Shown one piece after another: positions 34,136 to 42,058 of a stretch of DNA of 48,247 nucleotides (positions are counted from its first letter, which is position 1; each line of letters opens with the position of its first letter). Below the pieces are notes generated by a model that was not told the DNA's origin, did not search any database, and saw nothing but the letters and a program-made list of their open reading frames with translations. The position numbers and the translations under genes were made by a program. The stretch covers positions 1 to 48,247 of the forward strand of contig JAPOPC010000101.1 of assembly GCA_026713105.1 (NCBI GenBank), written 5' to 3'. The stretch comes from Acidimicrobiaceae bacterium. GTDB lineage: Bacteria > Actinomycetota > Acidimicrobiia > Acidimicrobiales > Poriferisodalaceae.

Positions 34136-35197
34136 ATGAGCCAGAATTTGAACGCGGCAGCGCGAGACGTATTCACCGACGGGTCGTGCCTCGGCAATCC
34201 GGGCCCGGGCGGCTGGGCTTACGTGGTGGATGGCGGGCCTTGGGCATGCGGCTTCGAGCCCAAGACCACCAACCAGCGCATGGAGGTCGCAGCTGCGGCA
34301 CAAGCCGTCGAGGACCTCGACGGGCCGTTGCGGATCGTCAGCGACTCCACCTATGTGGTGAAGTGCTTCAACGACGAATGGTGGAAGGGCTGGCACCGGC
34401 GCAACTGGCTGAACACCGCGAAGAAGCCGGTGGCCAACCGGGACCTGTGGGAGCCGTTCATCGAGGCCGTGCTGGCGCGAGGTGACGTGACGTTCGAGTG
34501 GGTGAAGGGCCATGCAGGCCAGCGGCTGAATACCGCCGCGGACGCTTTGGCGGTGCATGCAGCGGGCAGCGGTGCCGGTCAGAGCGGCCGGCGATTCGAC
34601 GACGACGTGCTCGAGCGGCTTGCTGGCCCGCGGTCGGAGCTGCACCGTGCGCCCAAGGGCACCGTCAGTACCGACGAGCCGACATCGGGAAACCGGGAGA
34701 TTGCGGGTTACGCAGTGGCCGTGCTCGGTCACCGGCCGCCCGAGCTCGGCGGGTACAGCGAGAACCCCGTCTCACGCAAGGTGCTCCGGAAGCTGAGCGA
34801 TGTTCTTGCCGCCAAGCGCGAGATACATCCCGATCTCGTCGTGGCAACGGGCCTCGGGCTCGGCGCGGAAACCTTGGGTGCCGAGGCTGCACTCGCAGCG
34901 GGGGCGCCCATTGCAGTCGTGCTCGCTTTCGAGGGAGTCGAACGTCGGTGGCCGGGGCCGTCGCGCCAGCGGTTCGCCGAGCTGCGCCAGCAGGCCGTTC
35001 AGGAATTCGTGCTCGGAAACCGGGTGCCGGTCGATTCCGAGGCGTTCGGCAAGGCAATGCGTCGCCGGGATACGTGGTTCATGCACAACTGCGATGAAGC
35101 GGTGCTGGTGCGCCGAAGCGACGACCGCACCCTGGGCGAACTGCAGCGGCGCTTGGAAGAAGCGCTCGACGACGTGTGGGTGATCGAACCCGACTGA
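34136..35197 (+). CDS. Ribonuclease HI fused to a SLOG-like (DUF1273/YpsA-type) domain
   Basis: Residues 1-145 are a complete RNase HI, which cuts RNA in RNA-DNA hybrids: acidic residues Asp15 (FTDGSCLGNPGPGGW), Glu50 (NQRMEV), Asp70 (IVSDSTYV) and Asp136, plus the KGHAG histidine His126. After a linker (145-188), residues about 190-353 form a Rossmann-like SLOG domain: VLGHRPPELGGY, DLVVATGLGLGAETLGAEAA, AVVLAFEGVERRWPGPSRQR and a WFMHNCDEAVLV strand. SLOG domains bind nucleotides or nucleotide-derived ligands in several stress and defence systems. The two parts lie in one frame without stop or start between them. Promoter TAGTGT sits 9 nt before the ATG. Confidence 0.87.
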   Translation: MSQNLNAAARDVFTDGSCLGNPGPGGWAYVVDGGPWACGFEPKTTNQRMEVAAAAQAVEDLDGPLRIVSDSTYVVKCFNDEWWKGWHRRNWLNTAKKPVANRDLWEPFIEAVLARGDVTFEWVKGHAGQRLNTAADALAVHAAGSGAGQSGRRFDDDVLERLAGPRSELHRAPKGTVSTDEPTSGNREIAGYAVAVLGHRPPELGGYSENPVSRKVLRKLSDVLAAKREIHPDLVVATGLGLGAETLGAEAALAAGAPIAVVLAFEGVERRWPGPSRQRFAELRQQAVQEFVLGNRVPVDSEAFGKAMRRRDTWFMHNCDEAVLVRRSDDRTLGELQRRLEEALDDVWVIEPD

Positions 35198-35222
35198 GGA
35201 GACGCAGTCAGCCGGTTCAATC

Positions 35223-35247
35223 GCTCGACTCGGCTTTGGAGTCGAGC
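35223..35247. terminator. Bidirectional terminator between convergent genes
   Basis: GCTCGACTC (35223-35231) and GAGTCGAGC (35239-35247) form a perfect 9-bp stem with a 7-nt loop, between the ends of the RNase H-SLOG gene and the SRPBCC gene. Confidence 0.65.
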
Positions 35248-35262
35248 CGGCCGCCGAGCCGG

Positions 35263-35718
35263 TCAGGATTGATCGTCGGCCGGGGCCTCGACGAGTGCAG
35301 CCAGTCGTTCGAGCGTTTTTTCCATTGACGGCACGTTCTTGCGGTGGGCTCCGATGAGCTCAATGCTCCGCGGCAGCTTCGCAGTGGACCAATCGAAGGT
35401 TTCACGCACGAGCGTGCCGCCGTCGGGTTGGGGCTCGAGCTGGTAGCTCCAGCGTTGGCCTTGCCAGTGCGCCCAGGTGATGAGGCGGTTCTCCTCGAAC
35501 TCCAGCACCCGGTTCTTCACGGTGTAGGAAACGCCGACGTTGATGCGCATGGAGAATGTGCTGCCGAGCGTCAGCGGGGCATTGCTCGTGGTCAGGCGGG
35601 ACAGCGTTCCCGAGCCGTCGATCTCGCAATGGCGGCTGGGATCTGCCAGCACCGTAAAGATGCGCTCAGCGGGCGCCCCGATCAGGCGTTCAACGCTGAC
35701 GCTGCGCTGTTTCGACAT
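35263..35718 (-). CDS. SRPBCC (START/Bet v 1-like) family protein
   Basis: About 151 residues of the SRPBCC fold, which forms a deep pocket for hydrophobic ligands. Typical features are the opening strand SVSVERLIGAPAERIFTVLADPSRHCEID (cited by its ends SVSVERL and PSRHCEID), GSTFSMRI, ITWAHWQGQRWSYQLEP, and a C-terminal helix (SMEKTLERLAALVE). Ligand unknown; related actinobacterial proteins are grouped with polyketide cyclases by similarity only. The start is either ATG 35718 or GTG 35724. It begins within about 15 nt of the stop of the thioredoxin gene and is probably in the same transcript. Confidence 0.85.
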   Translation of the reverse strand: MSKQRSVSVERLIGAPAERIFTVLADPSRHCEIDGSGTLSRLTTSNAPLTLGSTFSMRINVGVSYTVKNRVLEFEENRLITWAHWQGQRWSYQLEPQPDGGTLVRETFDWSTAKLPRSIELIGAHRKNVPSMEKTLERLAALVEAPADDQS

Positions 35719-35732
35719 GGCCACGATTGCCC

Positions 35733-36380
35733 TCAGGCGGGCGACAGAGCGTCCTGAACGATGTCAGGCGGTGGGGCACCGCCGCCGCGTTCGAGGGTTC
35801 CGTCGGTGCGCACGAGGACCCACCGCGGCTGTGAACTCACCCCGAACTTGCCCCACAGATCGCCGTCTTCATTGGTGACTTGCGGGATATCGCCAAGCTG
35901 GTGCTTGGACACGAAGTTCCGGTAGGAATCCTGGGAGTCTCCGCCTGGGACGCCCACCATGACGAGGCTGTCCCCGTGCTCTGCCTTCAGCGCTGCGACC
36001 GCAGGCGCTTCACGGTTGCACGCCGGTCACCATGGCGCCCAGAACCACAGCAGCACGTCGTTGCCGGCCGTTGCGGCGAGGTCGAACTGCTGCCCGTCGA
36101 GCAGAGCGCCCTCCAGCTGCAGGATCTCGGCTCGGGTCTCGGCGGCAGCGGCGGCAGTCGTCGCGTCCGGCTCGACAGCCGGATCGGAGTCTGTGCCGCC
36201 GGGTGAAGTCGTCGCAGGCGTTGATGCAGCCTGAGTCGTCGGCGGGACCTCCGCAGCGGATGTCGTCGCCGCAGGCTCCCGCTGCACGCTGACGTCAACG
36301 CTCCCGCAGCCGGTCAGAACGCCGACGGCGATCAGCCCGGCGACCAAGACGGCGCCGACTCGGGATAGCGGACGCATCAT
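35733..36380 (-). CDS. Secreted thioredoxin-like lipoprotein, probable selenoprotein (UxxC)
   Basis: An extracytoplasmic thioredoxin-fold protein of the DsbE/DsbF (MPT53-like) type, expected to oxidise or reduce disulfides outside the membrane. Residues 1-25 are a lipoprotein signal (VLTGC, lipid on Cys25), 26-80 a Thr/Ala/Pro-rich linker, and 90-215 the thioredoxin fold. The active-site region reads NDVLLWFWAPW, then TGA (36029-36027), then PACNREAPAVAALKAEH. The frame stays open on to GVPGGDSQ, SSQP (cis-proline) and a stop at 35733. The TGA thus takes the place of the first Cys of CxxC, giving U118-P-A-C121. A hairpin follows at 36023-35990. The ATG at 36380 is fixed by TAGGCT 7 nt upstream. 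Alternatives are a nonsense mutation or a base error (TGC to TGA). Confidence 0.72.
35990..36023 (-). promoter_or_regulatory. Candidate bacterial SECIS element
   Basis: Starting 3 nt after the in-frame TGA, GCGUGCAACCG (36023-36013) pairs with CGGUCGCAGCGC (36001-35990): ten base pairs, one A-C mismatch and one bulged G, around an 11-nt loop UGAAGCGCCUG. The distance from the UGA to the loop is 14 nt, and a G is the second loop base, both near what is known for bacterial SECIS hairpins. GC-rich DNA forms such stems by chance, so this alone is not proof. Confidence 0.45.
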
Positions 36381-36387
36381 CTCGCTG

Positions 36388-36393
36388 AGCCTA
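36388..36393 (-). promoter_or_regulatory. -10 box TAGGCT of the thioredoxin gene
   Basis: TAGGCT on the minus strand lies 7 nt before the ATG at 36380. It sets the start of the lipoprotein signal and is back to back with the promoter of the 29-residue ORF. Confidence 0.5.
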
Positions 36394-36432
36394 ACGCTGG
36401 CCCGGCAGGCGGTGGTGCGAGTTAGGGCAAGT

Positions 36433-36438
36433 TACATT
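36433..36438 (+). promoter_or_regulatory. -10 box TACATT of the 29-residue membrane protein gene
   Basis: TACATT is followed by 7 nt and the GTG at 36446. This spacing is the main reason to treat the very short ORF as real. Confidence 0.45.
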
Positions 36439-36445
36439 CGACCCG

Positions 36446-36535
36446 GTGAGCACCCGGACGCTGATTGCTTTGGCTCTCGCCACCGGAATGGTGATCTTGC
36501 TGGCGTTCGCTGTCCGGGTGCTGCTCTGGCTCTAA
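36446..36535 (+). CDS. 29-residue single-span membrane protein
   Basis: A GTG-initiated ORF of 29 codons whose product is almost entirely one hydrophobic helix (IALALATGMVILLAFAVRVL) with one Arg near each end and a C-terminal Trp. It is too short for most gene finders. Evidence that it is real: a TACATT box exactly 7 nt upstream, position in the 248-bp space between the thioredoxin gene and lpd, and a hydrophobic composition not expected by chance. Function unknown; small membrane proteins of this size often regulate larger membrane complexes. Confidence 0.45.
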   Translation: MSTRTLIALALATGMVILLAFAVRVLLWL

Positions 36536-36627
36536 TGCGCTGACCTGCAGCAGTCGGGCTCGGGAGACCTCGCCTGCGGCCGCCGCGGTGCAAATGGGCA
36601 GCCGGGGCGGCGTACCCTCGTCGCGCG

Positions 36628-38091
36628 ATGGCAGATGATGCGAATACCGGCCAGGCAAGCGGTCCGCAGCGTTACGACCTCGTCGTGATTGGCGGCGGTC
36701 CGGCGGGCTATGGCGCTGCGCTGTACGCGGGCGCCGCAGGAATGAAGGTCGCGCTGGTCGAGCGGGACAAGGTGGGCGGCACGTGCCTGCACCGAGGCTG
36801 CATTCCGGCCAAGGAACTGCTCGAGACTGCGTCGGTGTGGCGCACCGTCGGCGAGGCAGCCGAATTCGGCGTCAACGTCGAGCCCCCCGAGCTCGACTTC
36901 GGCGTCTCCCAAGGCCGCAAGCAGCGCATCGTGGACGGCCTCGAAGCAGGTGTGAAAGGACTGCTGCGGCGGCGAAAGGTCACGGTGTACGAGGGGACGG
37001 GCAGGCTCAACGCGGACCGATCGGTGACGGTCGATGCAGCCGAGTCCGAGGCCCAGACGGTTCATGGCGACAACGTCTTGCTCGCCGCAGGTTCCGTGCC
37101 GATCACGCTGCCGGGTTTCGATCGCGACGGCACGCTCGTCATGACCTCGGACGAGGTGTTGGCGCTCGAGGAGGTGCCCCCTCGTGTGGCCGTGATCGGG
37201 GGCGGGGCCATCGGCTGCGAATTTGCCTCGATGCTCTCCGACCTCGGTGCCGCGGTGAACGTGCTCGAGTACGCGCCGCAGATCATTCCCGGCGTCGACA
37301 TCGATGTTTCCAAGGCGTTGACGCGCTCCTTCTCCAAGCGGGGAATCAACGTGCTCACCGGCTGTCAGGTCACGGGTCACACCCCTGCCAGCAGCGGCGG
37401 GACGACAGTGCAGTACACGATCGCTCCGAGGTCCGGCGGCGACAGCGAGGAAGGCTCGCTGGAGGTGGACGCCGTGGTGGTGTCGGTCGGACGCCGGCCG
37501 TACCCGGACCACCTCGGCCTCGATGAGACCGAGGTGAAAGCCGACGAAAGGGGCTTCGTCATCGCCGATGAGCAGTGCCGCACGACGATGGCAGGGGTGT
37601 ACGCAGTGGGTGACCTCATCAACACCCCGCAGCTCGCCCACGTCGGGTTCGCCGAGGCCATCGTGGCGGTGAAGGACATGCTCGGCGAAGACCCTGTGCC
37701 AGTGGACTATGCGAACGTGCCCTGGGCGATCTACTGCCATCCCGAGGTGGCGTTCGCGGGGCTCACCGAGGCGGCGGCTCGTGAGGCCGGGTTCGACGTG
37801 GCAACCTCCAAGCATCGCTTCACCGGCAACTCGCGGGCCATGATCGTCAACGACACCGAGGGTCTCGTCAAGATCGTGGCCGAGCGAGACCCCGACGGCT
37901 CCGCTGGGCGCGTGCTCGGCGTCCACATGATGGGTCCATGGGTCACCGAGCAACTCGGCCAGGGCTACCTGGCGGTCAACTGGGAGGCCACGGTCTCGGA
38001 GGTGGCAGCGTTGGTGCAACCGCATCCCACGCTGTCGGAGTTGTTCGGCGAGACGATGCTGTCGCTCACTGGACGAGGCCTGCACGGATGA
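36628..38091 (+). CDS. lpd: Dihydrolipoyl dehydrogenase (E3)
   Basis: E3 reoxidises the dihydrolipoyl groups of 2-oxoacid dehydrogenase complexes and of the glycine cleavage system, using FAD and NAD. The 487-residue protein has the FAD site VVIGGGPAGYGAA, the redox disulfide Cys53/Cys58 in GGTCLHRGCIPAKELL, the NAD site VIGGGAIGCEFASML, the second FAD motif YAVGDLI, and the His466/Glu471 pair in HPTLSE. A TACCCT box lies 9 nt before the ATG. It leads a plus-strand run with E2 and the lipoate genes. Confidence 0.95.
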   Translation: MADDANTGQASGPQRYDLVVIGGGPAGYGAALYAGAAGMKVALVERDKVGGTCLHRGCIPAKELLETASVWRTVGEAAEFGVNVEPPELDFGVSQGRKQRIVDGLEAGVKGLLRRRKVTVYEGTGRLNADRSVTVDAAESEAQTVHGDNVLLAAGSVPITLPGFDRDGTLVMTSDEVLALEEVPPRVAVIGGGAIGCEFASMLSDLGAAVNVLEYAPQIIPGVDIDVSKALTRSFSKRGINVLTGCQVTGHTPASSGGTTVQYTIAPRSGGDSEEGSLEVDAVVVSVGRRPYPDHLGLDETEVKADERGFVIADEQCRTTMAGVYAVGDLINTPQLAHVGFAEAIVAVKDMLGEDPVPVDYANVPWAIYCHPEVAFAGLTEAAAREAGFDVATSKHRFTGNSRAMIVNDTEGLVKIVAERDPDGSAGRVLGVHMMGPWVTEQLGQGYLAVNWEATVSEVAALVQPHPTLSELFGETMLSLTGRGLHG

Positions 38092-38136
38092 TCCCGGCAC
38101 CGGCCGCCAAATACCGGAATGAGAGGCTGAGCCGAC

Positions 38137-39507
38137 ATGGCTGATCTGGTGTTGCCGCAGCTCGGCGAGACGGTCACCGAGGGAACCATCACCCGCTGGT
38201 TCAAGAACCCGGGCGACGCGATCTCGGTGGGCGAGATGCTCTACGAGGTGTCCACCGACAAGGTGGACAGCGAGGTTCCCTCGCCGATGGAGGGCGTCAT
38301 CAGCGAGATTCGCGTGCCCGTAGGCGAAACCGTGAACGTCGGAACGGTGCTCGCGATCGTCGAGCTGGCCGAAGGTGCCGTCGCACCGCCGCCTGACGCT
38401 GCCGTCCCGGTGCCCAGCGCTGCGCCCGCGGAACCTGCCGCCGCGCCGGCGCCGACCGATGCGCCCGCGGCGCCCGCCAGTGCGCCTGCCGCTGCTGCAC
38501 CGGCCAATGGCTCGGCGAACGACCACGGCAGTCATTTGCTCTCGCCCGTCGTCCGGCGCCTGGTTCGGGAGCAGGGTCTAGACCCCGCCGCGCTCGTGGG
38601 AACCGGGGTCGGCGGCCGCATCACGCGATCCGACGTGCTCAACGCGATCGACGAGCGGCAACGCGCTGCCGCTGTGAGTGCGGCTCCGGCAACGTCGCCG
38701 CCGAGTCCGGCGGCAGGCGAACGCCCGTCAGCACCGAGCGCGCCGCCGGTGCCGGCACCGGTCGCCGCCGCGGCCGCTGCTGAGTGGACCGACGGCGACT
38801 CGCGCTTCGAATCGTTCAACAACGTCCGCCGCCGCACGGGCGAGCACATGGTGAACTCCCTGGCCACCTCGCCGCACGCGCTCACCGTCGTCGAGGTCGA
38901 CTACGAGAATGTGGAGCAAGTGCGCAGAGCGCACCGCGAGGCGTGGCGGGCATCGGAAGGCTTCAGCCTCACCTATCTGCCGTTCATCGTGGTCGCTGTC
39001 GCAGACGCTTTGGCGAATTGGCCGCGGCTGAACGCATCGGTGGAAGAAGGCGGCCTGCGCCTCTGGCGCAACCGCAACGTCGGCGTCGCCGTCGACCTCG
39101 ACTACGACGGGCTGATCGTCCCGGTGCTGCGCGATGCCGACTCGTTCAGCTTGCGCGGGGTCGCCCGCACGATGAACGAGCTCGCTGCACGTGCCCGGGA
39201 GCGACGCCTGACGCCCGACGACATCACCGGCGGCACCTTCACTATCTCCAACAACGGCTCGTTTGGCACCTACACGACGGCAGCCATCATCAACCAGCCC
39301 CAGGTGGCAGTGCTCTCGACCGACGGCGTCGCCCGCCGCCCGGTTGTCGTCTCGGACCGCTTCGGCAACGAGAGCATCGTGGTGCACTCGGTCGGTCATC
39401 TGGCGATGGGCTGGGATCATCGTGCGTTCGACGGCAGCTACGCCGCAGGCTTCTTGGGCCACATCCGCCAGATGCTCGAGCAGCACGACTGGGGAGCGGA
39501 GTTCTAG
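38137..39507 (+). CDS. 2-oxoacid dehydrogenase E2 (dihydrolipoamide acyltransferase)
   Basis: E2 carries the acyl group on lipoyl-lysine and transfers it to CoA. The 456-residue protein has one N-terminal lipoyl domain with the modified Lys42 (EVSTDKVDSEVPSPMEG), a long Ala/Pro linker (about 78-128), a peripheral subunit-binding domain (about 131-172, SPVVRRLVREQG...GTGVGGRIT), a second Ala/Pro linker, and the catalytic domain ending in GWDHRAFDGSYAAGFL with the active-site His and Asp. One lipoyl domain and adjacency to lpd do not decide between pyruvate, 2-oxoglutarate and branched-chain substrates; the nearby aceE makes pyruvate likely. GAGAGG precedes the ATG. Confidence 0.92.
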   Translation: MADLVLPQLGETVTEGTITRWFKNPGDAISVGEMLYEVSTDKVDSEVPSPMEGVISEIRVPVGETVNVGTVLAIVELAEGAVAPPPDAAVPVPSAAPAEPAAAPAPTDAPAAPASAPAAAAPANGSANDHGSHLLSPVVRRLVREQGLDPAALVGTGVGGRITRSDVLNAIDERQRAAAVSAAPATSPPSPAAGERPSAPSAPPVPAPVAAAAAAEWTDGDSRFESFNNVRRRTGEHMVNSLATSPHALTVVEVDYENVEQVRRAHREAWRASEGFSLTYLPFIVVAVADALANWPRLNASVEEGGLRLWRNRNVGVAVDLDYDGLIVPVLRDADSFSLRGVARTMNELAARARERRLTPDDITGGTFTISNNGSFGTYTTAAIINQPQVAVLSTDGVARRPVVVSDRFGNESIVVHSVGHLAMGWDHRAFDGSYAAGFLGHIRQMLEQHDWGAEF

Positions 39508-39511
39508 CTCC

Positions 39512-41173
39512 ATGTTGCAGGTGCGCTGGCTGGGGAGGGTTCGCTTCCGCGAGGCCCTCGACCTCCAGCGACGTCTGTGGAAGCACAGCTGCGACGACTA
39601 CCTGCTGTTGCTCGAACACGATCACGTCTTCACTGCCGGTCCGAGTGCCGACGAGGCGAACCTGCTGGTCGATCCGGCTGCAGTCGGCGCCGACTGCGTA
39701 CGCATCGACCGCGGCGGCGACTTCACCTATCACGGTCCCGGTCAGCTCGTCGGCTACCCGATCCTGACGCTGCCGGGCCGGCGGGGCGGTGGCCTGGCCG
39801 AGACCGCCGACTACGTCTGCGATCTGGAACAGGTGCTCATCGACGCGCTGGCCGACGTTGGGCTGCCAGGCTGCGGCCGGCTGCGGGGCTATCCGGGCGT
39901 CTGGCTCGACCTCGAGGGCACGCCTCGCAAGCTCGCCGCGATCGGCGTTCGCCTCAGCCGCGGACGAACCATGCACGGCTTTGCGCTGAACGTCGACACC
40001 GATCTGGCGTGGTTCGACCGGATCATCCCGTGCGGCATCCGCGAGTACCGACCCACGTCGCTGCGAGCCGAGGGCTGTGAAGCGACGATGCGTGAGGTGG
40101 TCGACGCGGTGGTTGGACGAGCCGCCGAGCGCTGGTCGGGAATGGCACCCCAACGTGCCGATGTGGCGTGGCGGCACCGGCCATCCGATCTGAGCGCCTT
40201 CAGCCGCGGTCTCGGCCCGGGTCGGGTCGAAGTCGCCCCACCGCGCAGCCGCGCCCGGCTTGCCGAGGCCGGCGTGGGGAACGGTCTGCAGATCGCCGAG
40301 CGGAAGCCGCCGTGGCTGCGTGCCCCGATGGACCTCAACGAGGGCTACCTCCGGCTGCGCCGAGTGATGCGCCAGCACGACTTGGTGACCGTCTGCGAAG
40401 AGGCCGGCTGCCCGAACATCTTCGAGTGCTGGGGGGCGGGCACGGCGACGTTCATGATCAACGGCGAGCGGTGCACGCGGGCATGCGGATTCTGTCTCGT
40501 CGACACGCGCCAGCCCGCGCCGATCGACCCCGGCGAGCCCCGCCGGGTCGCCAGCGCGGTCGCCGAGATGAAGCTCGACCATGCAGTCGTCACCGCCGTG
40601 GCCCGCGATGATCTCCCCGACGGCGGGGCCGCCGCGTTCGCCGAGACCATCGCTGCAATCCGGGCTGAGTCGCCCGGCACGACGGTCGAGGTGCTGGTGC
40701 CCGACTTCGGCGGCGAGGCCGAGTCGTTGCAGACGGTCCTCGACGCTGATCCGGACATCTTGAACCACAACATCGAGACCGTCGCCCGGATGCAGCGTGC
40801 GGTACGCCCGTCTGCTGGTTACGCCCGCAGTCTCACGCTGCTGGCGCGCAGCGCTACCGCAGGGCACGTCACCAAGTCGGGCATCATCGTCGGCATGGGC
40901 GAGGAAGACGCCGAAGTAGATCTCGTCATGTCCGATCTGGCGGCGGTCGGTGTCAGCATCGTGACGATCGGCCAGTACTTGAGGCCCACCAGCCATCACA
41001 TTCCCGTTGCCCGCTGGGTGCCCCCAGAGTCTTTCGAGCACTGGCGCGAAGCAGGGTCAGTGCTCGGTTTCGCACACGTCGAGTCGAGTCCGCTGACGCG
41101 CTCCAGCTACCACGCCGCCTCGGGCGCCGCGGCAGTGGAGCTCAGCGCCCGCACCCGGCCCGTCCCGGCGTAG
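39512..41173 (+). CDS. Octanoyltransferase-lipoyl synthase fusion (LipB-LipA)
   Basis: One 553-residue ORF holds both steps of lipoate synthesis. Residues 1-215 are LipB, which moves octanoyl from acyl carrier protein to E2-type proteins: IDRGGDFTYHGPGQLVGYPI, Lys140 in PRKLAAIGV, and catalytic Cys174 in RIIPCGI. A linker of about 50 residues follows. Residues about 262-553 are LipA, the radical SAM enzyme that inserts two sulfurs: auxiliary-cluster cysteines 295, 300 and 306, radical SAM motif Cys321-x3-Cys325-x2-Cys328 (CTRACGFC), and the C-terminal RSSYHA serine. No stop or plausible internal start separates them. ATG at 39512, 4 nt after the E2 stop. LipA needs the Fe-S clusters made by SUF. 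Confidence 0.93.
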   Translation: MLQVRWLGRVRFREALDLQRRLWKHSCDDYLLLLEHDHVFTAGPSADEANLLVDPAAVGADCVRIDRGGDFTYHGPGQLVGYPILTLPGRRGGGLAETADYVCDLEQVLIDALADVGLPGCGRLRGYPGVWLDLEGTPRKLAAIGVRLSRGRTMHGFALNVDTDLAWFDRIIPCGIREYRPTSLRAEGCEATMREVVDAVVGRAAERWSGMAPQRADVAWRHRPSDLSAFSRGLGPGRVEVAPPRSRARLAEAGVGNGLQIAERKPPWLRAPMDLNEGYLRLRRVMRQHDLVTVCEEAGCPNIFECWGAGTATFMINGERCTRACGFCLVDTRQPAPIDPGEPRRVASAVAEMKLDHAVVTAVARDDLPDGGAAAFAETIAAIRAESPGTTVEVLVPDFGGEAESLQTVLDADPDILNHNIETVARMQRAVRPSAGYARSLTLLARSATAGHVTKSGIIVGMGEEDAEVDLVMSDLAAVGVSIVTIGQYLRPTSHHIPVARWVPPESFEHWREAGSVLGFAHVESSPLTRSSYHAASGAAAVELSARTRPVPA

Positions 41174-41206
41174 CGCGTCGACCAGGCAGCGAGAGGCAGC
41201 GCGGAG

Positions 41207-42037
41207 ATGGCGGAGGGCGCACCCGTGGACGTGGCCACGGTGATGTGCCAGTGGGCCACCGGGGGACTGGCGTACCTGTGGGTGACCACCCGGCGACGCG
41301 AGGTGGGCCTCGGCTATGGCTGGCTGCTGCGCTCGCTGTACTTGGCGATCGCCGGCATCGGCGCAGTTACCGGATTCGTGTTCCAGCCGAATGCCGTGCG
41401 CGACGTCGCCTGCGTGGCGATGGCGCTGTGCGCAGGTGTCACGCTCGTGCGCTCGACGCTTCCGGACCGGATGCCCGACGCGACGCTGAGCGGCCTGGCT
41501 GAACGCACCGAGCCCGTTTCGTCTCGGACGATCGCGGGCTTCGACCCGCGCTGGGACATCGCCGCTCCGCTGGCCGGACTGGTGGGCGTGGCGGCTGCAG
41601 GGCTCGGCGCGAGCGGCGGCATCTCCCCAGCGCTGCACCTCGCTCGTGTCGTCGTCGGCGCTGCGTTCCTCGGCGCCGTCAGCAACTCGATGCTGTTGGG
41701 CCACTGGTACCTCGTGCAGCCCGGTCTGCGCCGGGAGCCGCTGCGGGAGTTGGTGCGCCATCTCGGCGCGATCTGGCCTATCGAGGTGGGACTGCTGCTG
41801 GTGCCCACCGGCATGATCAGCGTGCTTTCCGGCAGCATCGACGACGGCTATGGGGGATTGCTGGGCTGGTTCTGGATCGCATGCGCGGTCACCACAGTGG
41901 CACTCGCCGCAGTGGCCATGGCAGCGCTACGCGAGCGCCAGTACGCGGCCGTCATGGCAGCCACCGGCCTGCTCTACCTGGCGATCATGACGGGATTCGG
42001 TACCGACCTCGTCGCCCGCCTCACCCTCGCCGGCTGA
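41207..42037 (+). CDS. Polytopic membrane protein of unknown function
   Basis: A 276-residue protein with about eight hydrophobic segments. Distinct motifs are CQWATGGLAYLWVTTRRREVG in the first loop (cited by its ends CQWATGG and RRREVG), a second charged loop (TLPDRMPD), and a central segment GAVSNSMLLGHWYLVQPGL containing a membrane histidine that could bind a metal or heme. I do not recognise a named family. The ATG at 41207 is used; a GTG at 41225 with a good GGAGGG site is possible. It follows lipBA by 33 bp on the same strand and converges with the enoyl-CoA hydratase gene. Confidence 0.75.
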   Translation: MAEGAPVDVATVMCQWATGGLAYLWVTTRRREVGLGYGWLLRSLYLAIAGIGAVTGFVFQPNAVRDVACVAMALCAGVTLVRSTLPDRMPDATLSGLAERTEPVSSRTIAGFDPRWDIAAPLAGLVGVAAAGLGASGGISPALHLARVVVGAAFLGAVSNSMLLGHWYLVQPGLRREPLRELVRHLGAIWPIEVGLLLVPTGMISVLSGSIDDGYGGLLGWFWIACAVTTVALAAVAMAALRERQYAAVMAATGLLYLAIMTGFGTDLVARLTLAG

Positions 42038-42058
42038 CGCGTCGACTGAGTTCGTCAG
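42034..42058. terminator. Hairpin between convergent genes
   Basis: CTGACG (42034-42039) and CGTCAG (42053-42058) pair across 13 nt, overlapping both stop codons. Only a moderate stem. Confidence 0.35.

Noticed and set aside
36532..38535. 667-codon open frame on the minus strand opposite lpd
   Set aside because: It is antisense to a full-length dihydrolipoyl dehydrogenase, has His/Arg-rich composition and no domain; a product of high GC content.
39290..41041. 583-codon open frame opposite lipB-lipA
   Set aside because: Antisense shadow of the fusion gene, with low-complexity Arg/His-rich sequence.
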